The notes under the pieces are model-generated. The model did not search any database and was not told the DNA's origin. It saw only the letters and a program-made list of their open reading frames with translations. A program made the translations under genes and the position numbers. DNA of 11,612 bases from RGIG3009 sp045603285. GTDB lineage: Bacteria > Bacillota > Clostridia > Oscillospirales > Acutalibacteraceae. The DNA lies in the NCBI GenBank assembly GCA_045603285.1, contig JAZULW010000123.1, positions 1 through 11,612 of the forward strand. The letters run 5' to 3'. Below, one piece after another: positions 1 through 6,035 of the stretch; the first letter of the stretch is position 1; each line of letters begins with the position of its first letter.

Positions 1-65
1 AGATTCCCTTGTTTCTCCAGACGATATATAGGCGGTGCGGAAATTTTGTTGCGAAATTTAAAAAA

Positions 66-86
66 TCCTGTCAAATTCCTGTCAAA
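66..86. repeat. Tandem direct repeat of TCCTGTCAAA
   Basis: TCCTGTCAAA occurs at 66-75 and again at 77-86, one base apart. Read on the minus strand this gives two TTGACA hexamers (85-80 and 74-69). The first lies 17 bases upstream of a poor -10 candidate, TTTAAA (62-57), so a weak minus-strand promoter firing out of the left edge is possible. No gene is visible in 1-91, and the rest of that stretch holds nothing I recognise. Confidence 0.4.
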
Positions 87-91
87 AAAAG

Positions 92-118
92 AAAAACCCG
101 CTGTTTTAGCGGGTTTTT
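92..118 (-). terminator. Intrinsic terminator of the tRNA-Ala gene, potentially bidirectional
   Basis: An 11-bp perfect stem (92-102 with 108-118) encloses a 5-base loop. It has a GC-rich core of AGCGGG type and A/T outer pairs that give a run of T on either strand. On the minus strand it begins only 7 bases beyond the CCA end of tRNA-Ala. It probably also ends any read-through transcript from the glycosyltransferase gene. The symmetric T-runs suggest it could stop plus-strand transcription too. Confidence 0.85.
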
Positions 119-125
119 AAGGATA

Positions 126-201
126 TGGTGGAGACGAAGAGGATCGAACTCTCGACCTTACGGATGCGAACCGTACGCTCTCCCAGCTGAGCTACGCCCC
201 C
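126..201 (-). tRNA. tRNA-Ala, anticodon CGC
   Basis: The 76-base minus-strand sequence folds into a complete cloverleaf. The acceptor stem is GGGGGCG paired with CGTCTCC, the D-arm is GCTC/GAGC, the anticodon stem is TACGG/CCGTA around loop TTCGCAT, the variable loop is 5 bases, and the T-arm GAGAG/CTCTT carries TTCGATC. The discriminator A and the CCA end are encoded. Loop positions 34-36 read CGC, which decodes the alanine codon GCG. The third acceptor pair is G3:U70, the classical alanyl-tRNA synthetase identity element, so anticodon and acceptor stem agree. The gene stands alone with its own promoter and terminator. Confidence 0.97.
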
Positions 202-208
202 AAATGGA

Positions 209-239
209 CCGTCAACTATTCTATCTTAAAAGTTGACGG
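209..239. repeat. Inverted repeat around the tRNA-Ala promoter -10
   Basis: CCGTCAAC (209-216) and GTTGACGG (232-239) form a perfect 8-bp inverted repeat with a 15-base spacer. On the minus strand one arm lies in the spacer between -35 and -10, and the other covers the expected transcription start. It could be an operator, or a hairpin in read-through RNA from the upstream glycosyltransferase gene. It has no adjacent T-run, so it is not a typical terminator. Confidence 0.5.
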
Positions 240-246
240 TTGTCAA
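218..246 (-). promoter_or_regulatory. Sigma-70-type promoter of tRNA-Ala
   Basis: On the minus strand a perfect -35 TTGACA (246-241) is followed after exactly 17 bases by -10 TAGAAT (223-218), five of six matches to consensus. The expected start is near 211, leaving about 10 bases of 5' leader before the tRNA. This is the strong, nearly consensus promoter expected for a stable RNA gene. Confidence 0.85.
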
Positions 247-266
247 GTGGTAACTTTTTAAATTTG

Positions 267-1424
267 CTAATATTTTTCCAGGATCTCACGGTAACGAGCA
301 TAGGCACGCTCCACGGCATCATCCCACGAAAGATAGAGTTGTTTGCCCGCGCGCTTGCCAACCTCTTTTAATTGTGCACGATTGCTTACCGCATCGGCGA
401 TGGCTGCGGCGCAAGAAACGGCATTTTCTTCCGCGAGAAAACCGGACACGTTGTGAACCACACCTTCGGCAGCACAACTACCTTCCACGAGAAGGGAGGG
501 ACAATCACAGGCGGCGGCTTCTTTTACTACGATGCCGCACGTGTCATACGTAGAGGGGAAGAGGAAAAGGTCACACACACTAAAGAAGATTCGTAAATAT
601 TCGCGGTCACGAATGGGACCGGTGAAGATGACGTTATCTTGCAATCCACATTCGTTGGCATATTCTTTAATAGCGGGCGCATCATACCCTTCGCCAATGA
701 TGAACGCGCGGAACGGCTGGCCATTATCGTGCAAGATTTTCAAGGAATCCAAAATAATTTTAATATTTTTGTACCACATTAACCGCCCGACAAACATAAA
801 CACGGGAACGTCTTCGCGCAGTCCGTAAGTTTCGCGCAGAGTATCGATTTTATCTTTCGAAGCGAGGCCTTTGGGGAAATCGGTGCCGTTTTCCATCACA
901 CGGTATGAACCCTCATAACCGATATCACGCAACGCTTTTCCGCAGCGCTCGGTGACCACCCAAATTTCATCGGCTGAATGGACATTGTGTGATACAAATT
1001 CGGTTGCCAATTTGCGCAGAGGGGCATTGGTAATGCGTTTTTGAAGGTCAATGTCAAAACGGGTGTGATAGGTGAGAACGGTGGGGACACGAGGATGATG
1101 GTTGAGAGTATTCACCAGTACCGATGAGGCGAACGGCGCGTGAATATGCATAATATCAAATTTCTTTTTGCGCAAACGCACAAGCGATTCCGGATCAAAG
1201 GGGACACCGACGCGGTAGCCAATGAGAGATGTTGCCGGAATGGACGGATAACGAAACACGTCAAACGGATAATCGTCACGTGCATCGCGGTTTTCAGGGG
1301 TGACCACTGTGATGTTGCAGTCTTTTTGGCACAGATGATGGGCATAGTTTTTGACAACTTGTGCAACACCATCAATGTGGGGAGGAAACGAGTCGTTAAA
1401 CAAGCCGACCGCTATACGTTCCAT
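267..1424 (-). CDS. GT4-family glycosyltransferase
   Basis: A 385-residue GT-B fold glycosyltransferase of family GT4. It probably transfers a sugar from a nucleotide donor to a lipid or other envelope acceptor at the cytoplasmic face of the membrane. The N-terminal domain opens with the acceptor-side motif FNDSFPPHIDGV (9-20) and has IMHIHAPF (91-98). The donor domain has VGRLMWYKN (212-220), with R214 and K219 as likely phosphate-binding residues, and the donor-site segment STYDTCGIVVKEAAAC (291-306). The usual E-x7-E pair appears here as D294-x7-E302. There is no signal peptide or clear membrane span. Relatives include bacterial diacylglycerol glucosyltransferases, which suggests glycolipid synthesis, but the acceptor cannot be read from sequence. 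The ATG at 1424 has AGGAGG 7 bases upstream. The gene appears monocistronic and is divergent from hprK. Confidence 0.88.
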   Translation of the reverse strand: MERIAVGLFNDSFPPHIDGVAQVVKNYAHHLCQKDCNITVVTPENRDARDDYPFDVFRYPSIPATSLIGYRVGVPFDPESLVRLRKKKFDIMHIHAPFASSVLVNTLNHHPRVPTVLTYHTRFDIDLQKRITNAPLRKLATEFVSHNVHSADEIWVVTERCGKALRDIGYEGSYRVMENGTDFPKGLASKDKIDTLRETYGLREDVPVFMFVGRLMWYKNIKIILDSLKILHDNGQPFRAFIIGEGYDAPAIKEYANECGLQDNVIFTGPIRDREYLRIFFSVCDLFLFPSTYDTCGIVVKEAAACDCPSLLVEGSCAAEGVVHNVSGFLAEENAVSCAAAIADAVSNRAQLKEVGKRAGKQLYLSWDDAVERAYARYREILEKY

Positions 1425-1454
1425 TGCTCAACCTCCTTCGCCGAATTTGGTAAC

Positions 1455-1483
1455 ATATTACTATATTTTACCGTTTATTTCAA
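1455..1483 (-). promoter_or_regulatory. Promoter of the GT4 glycosyltransferase
   Basis: On the minus strand, -35 TTGAAA (1483-1478) and -10 TAATAT (1460-1455) are separated by 17 bases. Transcription would start near 1448, giving a leader of roughly 24 bases with AGGAGG (1437-1432) before the ATG at 1424. Spacing is optimal, and five of six -35 bases match consensus. Confidence 0.72.
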
Positions 1484-1519
1484 GAACTTACGAAAAAATT
1501 AAAAAAATTGAAAAATCTC

Positions 1520-1548
1520 TTTATTCTTTCGAAAGAATATTGTATACT
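1520..1548 (+). promoter_or_regulatory. Likely hprK operon promoter with weak -35
   Basis: A good -10 TATACT lies at 1543-1548, with a second overlapping TATACT at 1548-1553. The hexamer 17 bases upstream of the first is TTTATT (1520-1525), a poor -35. Another TTGAAA (1508-1513) is 29 bases away, too far to pair with it. A strong -10 with a weak -35 overlapping a palindrome would fit a regulated promoter. Transcription would start about 1555, only some 25 bases before the hprK start. Confidence 0.55.
1522..1539. promoter_or_regulatory. Perfect 18-bp palindrome, candidate operator at the hprK promoter
   Basis: TATTCTTTC (1522-1530) is followed directly by its exact reverse complement GAAAGAATA (1531-1539). 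It ends four bases before the hprK -10 (1543-1548) and covers most of the -35/-10 spacer, a typical repressor or activator position. It does not match motifs I know for CcpA, HrcA, CtsR, LexA or CopY. It lies well upstream of the divergent glycosyltransferase promoter but could influence both genes. Confidence 0.5.
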
Positions 1549-1579
1549 ATACTAAATATATCAACAAGGAGTGAATCCT

Positions 1580-2497
1580 GTGGCGAAAGAATATTCGGTT
1601 TCGTTAAACGATATTATACAAGAACACGGTTTGGAATGTCTTTACCTACCGCAAGAAGAACGCTTTGTGGAAATTGCGGACCTTAACCGTCCCGGCCTTG
1701 GCCTCTCGGGGTATTTTGAGCATTTTGACAATCAACGCATTCAAGTCATGGGCAAAAGTGAGATTTCGTTTTTAAACAGTTTGCCTGCTGAAACACTGGA
1801 CGAACGTGTGGAAGAATTGTTAAAACAAACCCCTCCCGCTATTGTGATTACACGCGGTCTGGAGATTCCTGCCACGATTCTTACGCGGTGCCAAAAATAC
1901 GAGGTGCCATTGCTTCGTACCGCGGACACCACGTCGGCCTTTATTGCGGCCCTTATTGCGTATTTGAACGTACAACTTGCCCCGCGTATCACGCGGCACG
2001 GCGTGTTTGTAGAGGTGTATGGCGAAGGTATTTTGCTTGTCGGGGACAGCGGTGTTGGCAAAAGTGAAACCGCGATTGAACTTGTCAAGCGTGGCCACCG
2101 TTTGATTGCGGACGATGCGGTGGAGATACGCCGCGTTTCCTCCAAAACTTTGGTTGGGTGTGCACCGAATAACATTCGCCACTTTATTGAACTACGCGGT
2201 ATCGGCATTGTCAACGCGCGGCGCTTGTTTGGTATGGGTTCTGTTAAAGTGACGGAAAAGATCGATATGGCCATTCAACTGGAACCGTGGGACAGTGAAA
2301 AGGTGTATGACCGTATGGGCCTTGAGAACCAATATATGGATATTTTGGGCAACTCGGTACCGATGTTGACCATTCCCGTAAAACCGGGCCGAAACTTGGC
2401 CGTTATCATTGAAGTTGCTGCTATGAACAATCGCCAAAAGAAAATGGGGTACAATGCAGCGGAAGAATTGATGCAAAATTTAGGAATGATGGATTGA
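1580..2497 (+). CDS. hprK: HPr kinase/phosphorylase
   Basis: A bifunctional enzyme that phosphorylates Ser46 of HPr (and Crh where present) using ATP or pyrophosphate, and removes the phosphate by phosphorolysis. It is the sensor of carbon catabolite repression in Firmicutes. The 305-residue length is typical. The C-terminal kinase domain has the P-loop GDSGVGKS (155-162), H140 and D178-D179 at positions matching known catalytic residues of the family, and the family signature around ELRGIGIVNARRLFG. The N-terminal half is the usual HprK N-terminal domain. The GTG at 1580 is chosen because AAGGAG (1566-1571) sits 8 bases before it; an in-frame GTG at 1571 overlaps that site and cannot be the start. 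It is the first gene of the hprK-to-dnaE operon, followed after 25 bases by the PHP gene. Confidence 0.96.
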   Translation: MAKEYSVSLNDIIQEHGLECLYLPQEERFVEIADLNRPGLGLSGYFEHFDNQRIQVMGKSEISFLNSLPAETLDERVEELLKQTPPAIVITRGLEIPATILTRCQKYEVPLLRTADTTSAFIAALIAYLNVQLAPRITRHGVFVEVYGEGILLVGDSGVGKSETAIELVKRGHRLIADDAVEIRRVSSKTLVGCAPNNIRHFIELRGIGIVNARRLFGMGSVKVTEKIDMAIQLEPWDSEKVYDRMGLENQYMDILGNSVPMLTIPVKPGRNLAVIIEVAAMNNRQKKMGYNAAEELMQNLGMMD

Positions 2498-2522
2498 TTT
2501 GTGAAAATCGAGGTAATACAGA

Positions 2523-3251
2523 ATGAAGTATATGAACCCTGTCGCTGACCTGCATACACATACGTTGTATTCGATGCACGCATACAGTACGGTATCGGAA
2601 AATGCAGCCGCCGCAGCACGGCAAGGATTGCTTGCCATTGCGATGACCGACCATGCACCCGCCATTCCCGAACCAAGCCATCGTTGGCACTTTACGCATA
2701 TGAACTTGTTGCCCACACACATTGCGGGCATTCGTGTGTTTCGCGGTATTGAAGCTAATGTATTGGATTTTGACGGGCGCTTGGATATAGACGACAGTAT
2801 GATTCGCAATTTGGACATTGTCATTGCGTCTATGCACGGCGGCGGTATTATGAAAGAAGGGTCTGTGGACGAGATAACGGGGGCATGGATGGCGGTTGCC
2901 AGAGATTCCCGTGTTGACGTGATCGGGCATCCCGGCACGCCTCTGTTTGCGTTTGACCATGAAACGGTGGTGCGGGAATGTGCACACCAAGGAAAAATAA
3001 TCGAAATCAACGAAAATTCTTTCAACGCCCGTGAGGGGTCGCTTGAAAATTGTACGCGTATTGCGTATTTCTGCAAAAAATACGGAGTTCGCGTAATGCT
3101 CAGTTCCGATGCGCATTTTCACGAATATGTGGGAAAATTTGACCGTAGTATTCTTATGTTAAAAGAAATGGAATTTCCTGTGGATTTGGTTATCAATGCC
3201 ACAAGAAAAAATTTAGAAACCTATCTGCAAGAAAAGAACTTGACATTGTGA
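2523..3251 (+). CDS. PHP-domain phosphatase, YcdX-like
   Basis: A 242-residue single-domain PHP metallophosphoesterase, close in length and motif layout to the YcdX family of trinuclear-metal phosphatases. Metal ligands are visible throughout: HTH (11-13), H19 in the SMHAYST segment, TDH (42-44), E77, H105 in SMHGG, H136 in GHPG, and D196 and H198 in SSDAHF. All are present, so it should be catalytically active. The physiological substrate of this family is not settled. The start ATG at 2523 has GAGG (2510-2513) 9 bases upstream; ATG 2532 is a less likely alternative. It lies between hprK and a sugar kinase, which hints at a role linked to sugar phosphate metabolism, but that is inference. 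Confidence 0.88.
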   Translation: MKYMNPVADLHTHTLYSMHAYSTVSENAAAAARQGLLAIAMTDHAPAIPEPSHRWHFTHMNLLPTHIAGIRVFRGIEANVLDFDGRLDIDDSMIRNLDIVIASMHGGGIMKEGSVDEITGAWMAVARDSRVDVIGHPGTPLFAFDHETVVRECAHQGKIIEINENSFNAREGSLENCTRIAYFCKKYGVRVMLSSDAHFHEYVGKFDRSILMLKEMEFPVDLVINATRKNLETYLQEKNLTL

Positions 3252-3265
3252 GTAAGGAGAAACTT

Positions 3266-4210
3266 ATGTATGCGATCGGTATTGATTTGGGCGGCACAAA
3301 CATTGTAGCAGGTGTCGTGGATGACAATTACAACCTTTTGTCTTCGGCAAAATGCAAAACGGTATCATCTCGCAGCGCGGAAGAGATTATTGATGATATG
3401 GCGGCTATGGCGCGTGAAGCAACGGAAAAGGCGGGACTTTTGCTTCGGGATATCGCGCATATCGGCGTGGGATGCCCCGGCACCTGTAATCCGTATACGG
3501 GTGAAGTGGAATATGCCAACAACCTCCCTTTTTCTCACATAGCGCTCGGGCCGATTCTTAAGGAAAAACTCGGTCTCCCCGTTTATATTGAAAACGATGC
3601 CAATGCCGCGGCGATTGGCGAAATGAAAGCCGGTGCGGCGAAGGGCGCGGAAAGTTGCGTGTGTATCACGCTCGGTACCGGTGTCGGTGGCGGTGTGATC
3701 ATTGACGGTAAAGTGTTTAGCGGTTTTAATTTTTCCGGAACGGAACTTGGCCATACGGTAATTGTCGCGAATGGTGAAGCGTGTACCTGCGGCCGAAACG
3801 GCTGCTGGGAGGCATATGCCTCGGCGACGGCACTTATCAACCAAACCCGCCGTGCGATGGAAGATCACCCCGAAAGCAAGATGTGGGAGATTGCCGAAAG
3901 TCTTGACAAGGTGAATGGCTTGACAGCGTTTGACGCTATGCGCGCAGGTGATGCGGTTGGCAAAGCCGTGGTAGATGCCTATATTGGTTACGTAGGATGC
4001 GGTTTAACAAACATGGTGAACATTTTCCAGCCCGAAGTGCTTTGTATCGGCGGCGGTATTTGCAAAGAGGGCGAAACGTTGCTGGCACCGTTGCGTGCCA
4101 TTGTCGAACGAGAACGGTACAGCAAATACAGTGAAAAACAAACCAGACTGTGTGTTGCCGAACTCGGAAACGATGCGGGTGTTATCGGCGCAGCTGCGCT
4201 GGGACGCTGA
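3266..4210 (+). CDS. ROK-family glucokinase
   Basis: A 314-residue ROK-family sugar kinase, most likely glucokinase, phosphorylating glucose to glucose-6-phosphate with ATP. The N-terminal phosphate-binding motif is IGIDLGGTN (4-12). The catalytic aspartate is D111 in ENDANAAAIGE. The glycine-rich LGTGVGGG follows, then the ROK zinc site formed by H163 (in ELGHT), C173, C175 and C180 in CTCGRNGCWE. It lacks an N-terminal helix-turn-helix, so it is a kinase and not a NagC/XylR-type repressor. ATG 3266 is chosen because AAGGAG (3254-3259) is 6 bases upstream; the longer frame from GTG 3248 would place the start before the ribosome binding site. The gene follows the PHP gene by 14 bases. A different hexose or N-acetylhexosamine substrate cannot be excluded. 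Confidence 0.9.
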   Translation: MYAIGIDLGGTNIVAGVVDDNYNLLSSAKCKTVSSRSAEEIIDDMAAMAREATEKAGLLLRDIAHIGVGCPGTCNPYTGEVEYANNLPFSHIALGPILKEKLGLPVYIENDANAAAIGEMKAGAAKGAESCVCITLGTGVGGGVIIDGKVFSGFNFSGTELGHTVIVANGEACTCGRNGCWEAYASATALINQTRRAMEDHPESKMWEIAESLDKVNGLTAFDAMRAGDAVGKAVVDAYIGYVGCGLTNMVNIFQPEVLCIGGGICKEGETLLAPLRAIVERERYSKYSEKQTRLCVAELGNDAGVIGAAALGR

Positions 4211-4229
4211 GAAAGAAAGGGGGTGCGGT

Positions 4230-5126
4230 ATGGATAAACAACAGTTAAAACAACGGTTGCAAGAGTGCGGTTGCCGCGTTCTTGCGGATGAACGTATGTC
4301 GGCGCACACCTCGTTTCACATTGGAGGGCCGGCAGATCTGTTTGTGCAGGCCTCGCCCGAACAAATTGGTGCGGTGATGCATCTGTGCCGCGAAACCAAA
4401 ACCCCGTTCACGGTGGTCGGTAACGGCTCAAACTTGCTTGTCAGTGACGACGGCATAGAAGGGGTTGTGTTACAACTTACCGCACAAGAAATCGTTTTTG
4501 AGGACGAGTTTGTGATGGCCTCGGCGGGGATGTCGCTTCGGAAACTTTGTTTAGAAGCGTGTGCGAACGGATTATCCGGTTTGGAGTTTGCCTATGGTAT
4601 TCCCGGTTCCGTGGGGGGCGGTGTGTATATGAACGCCGGTGCCTACGGCGGTGAGCTTGCCGACGTTTTGGAAGACGTGACCGTCCTGGATGAAAAGGGA
4701 GATGTGACGGTGCTCAGCAAAGATGAACTAAAGCTCGGATACCGCCACAGTGTGTTTATGGAACAGCCGCTTGTTATTTTGAAAGCGACCTTTCGTTTGA
4801 GAGTCGATTCCCCCGAAGAAATTCGCGCACGAATGAACGATTTTTTGTCGCGAAGAAAAGAAAAACAACCGCTGGAATATCCTAGTGGCGGTAGTTTTTT
4901 CAAGCGCCCGGTGGGGCATTTTGCAGGTGCGCTTATTGAACAATGCGGGCTCAAAGGTTTTACGGTAGGCGGTGCTCAGGTGAGCGAAAAGCATGCGGGA
5001 TTTGTTATCAACCGTGGTGGTGCCACCTGCGCCGACGTGATGGAATTGTGCCGTCAGGTGCAGCAGCGTGTATCAGACACGTTTGGTGTGCAACTTGAGC
5101 GGGAAGTGCAATATATCGGAAGGTAG
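4230..5126 (+). CDS. murB: UDP-N-acetylenolpyruvoylglucosamine reductase
   Basis: A FAD-dependent cytoplasmic enzyme that reduces UDP-GlcNAc-enolpyruvate to UDP-MurNAc with NADPH, the second committed step of peptidoglycan precursor synthesis. The protein has 298 residues, the length of the shorter Gram-positive type. FAD-binding elements include TSFHIGGPADL near residue 25, NGSNLLVSDDG, and GIPGSVGGGVYMNAGAYGG starting at 123. The C-terminal substrate domain has PSGGSFFKRP (218-227) with proton donor S222, and LEREVQYIG with E292 as the likely catalytic glutamate. The start is ATG 4230, 5 bases after an AAGGGGGT ribosome binding site; an in-frame ATG at 4095 lies deep inside the upstream kinase gene and is rejected. 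whiA starts 9 bases after its stop. Confidence 0.95.
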   Translation: MDKQQLKQRLQECGCRVLADERMSAHTSFHIGGPADLFVQASPEQIGAVMHLCRETKTPFTVVGNGSNLLVSDDGIEGVVLQLTAQEIVFEDEFVMASAGMSLRKLCLEACANGLSGLEFAYGIPGSVGGGVYMNAGAYGGELADVLEDVTVLDEKGDVTVLSKDELKLGYRHSVFMEQPLVILKATFRLRVDSPEEIRARMNDFLSRRKEKQPLEYPSGGSFFKRPVGHFAGALIEQCGLKGFTVGGAQVSEKHAGFVINRGGATCADVMELCRQVQQRVSDTFGVQLEREVQYIGR

Positions 5127-5135
5127 GGTGTGCCT

Positions 5136-6023
5136 ATGTCCTTTTCTTCGGACATCAAAGCAGAACTTGCTGCCATTGAAAATGAACAGTTGTGTTGCGA
5201 TGTTGCACAAGCGTACGGTATGTTGGAATGCGGTCGCTTGTTTTCAACACAAGGGGTATCATTGCAAACCGAAAACAGCCAAGTTGCTGCGCGATATACT
5301 TCGCTTATAAAATGCGTGTGTGATGTGGCGGTAAACACGGTTTTCTCTCCTAAGTCGGGTCTGCATACCGTGACGGCGGACGCTTCTGCCGCATCGCAAA
5401 TACGCTCTCGCTTTGGGCACGGGAAAGAAGTAGCCGTACGGCTGAATCGTGCGAATTTGGACTGCGAACAATGCGCCTATGCCTATTTGCGTGGTGCTTT
5501 TTTGGTTTGCGGTGCCATTACCAATCCGCAAGTAGACTATCATCTGGAATTTTCGGTTCCCTACTATAACCTGAGTCACGACTTGATGACGTTGATGGGT
5601 GAATTGGGGTTACTGGCCAAGTGCGTGAAGCGCAAGGGAAACTACGTTATCTATTTCAAGGAAAGCGAACAAATTGAGGATTGTTTAACGATGATGGGTG
5701 CTGTGTCCGCTTCGCTTGAGTTGATGAATATTAAAATGATCAAGGATATTCGCAACAATGCCAACCGCGTGGCAAATTGCGAAAGTGCCAATATTGATAA
5801 GACGGTGGCCGCTTCTTTGGCACAAACCGAAGCGATGAAAAGAATTGAAAGTACGGTAGGGATTGATGCTTTACCGCAAGAATTGCGCGATTTGTGTCGG
5901 TTACGTCTCGAAAATCCCGAATACTCTTTGCGGGAGTTGGGGGAATGCTTGGAACCGCCCATCAGTCGTTCAGGTGTGAACCACCGTTTGCGTCGAATTA
6001 TGGAGTTTGCAGAGAATTTATAA
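5136..6023 (+). CDS. whiA: DNA-binding protein WhiA
   Basis: A conserved Gram-positive DNA-binding protein. In Streptomyces it controls sporulation septation genes, and in Bacillus it affects cell division and chromosome segregation. The 295 residues contain an N-terminal and central homing-endonuclease-like region (LAGLIDADG-related segment at 118-131, LRGAFLVCGAITNP) and a C-terminal helix-turn-helix (about 264-289, including SRSGVNHRLRRI). The nuclease-type acidic catalytic residue is not evident, as is usual for WhiA. The start is taken at ATG 5136, giving the canonical MSFSSDIKAEL N-terminus; GTG 5130 lies too close to the AGGTAGGG ribosome binding site. The gene follows murB directly: rapZ and yvcK, often found just before whiA in Firmicutes, are absent here. 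Its stop codon overlaps the dnaE ribosome binding site. Confidence 0.95.
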   Translation: MSFSSDIKAELAAIENEQLCCDVAQAYGMLECGRLFSTQGVSLQTENSQVAARYTSLIKCVCDVAVNTVFSPKSGLHTVTADASAASQIRSRFGHGKEVAVRLNRANLDCEQCAYAYLRGAFLVCGAITNPQVDYHLEFSVPYYNLSHDLMTLMGELGLLAKCVKRKGNYVIYFKESEQIEDCLTMMGAVSASLELMNIKMIKDIRNNANRVANCESANIDKTVAASLAQTEAMKRIESTVGIDALPQELRDLCRLRLENPEYSLRELGECLEPPISRSGVNHRLRRIMEFAENL

Positions 6024-6035
6024 GGAGATAAGCCT

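Noticed and set aside
9..236. Plus-strand 75-residue open frame
   Set aside because: It runs antisense through the tRNA-Ala gene and its terminator; the arginine/proline-rich RRGSNSRPYGCEPYALPAE-like text is the usual artefact of translating the complement of a tRNA.
2421..3122. Minus-strand open frames opposite the PHP phosphatase gene
   Set aside because: They overlap a gene with a complete set of catalytic residues and encode no recognisable domain.
4095..4229. Longer murB start at 4095
   Set aside because: It lies inside the upstream kinase gene, whereas ATG 4230 has a ribosome binding site and gives the normal MurB length.
4782..4800. CcpA cre-like sequence within murB
   Set aside because: It begins like a cre site (TGAAAGCG) but the second half fails the consensus at several positions, and it is deep inside a coding region.
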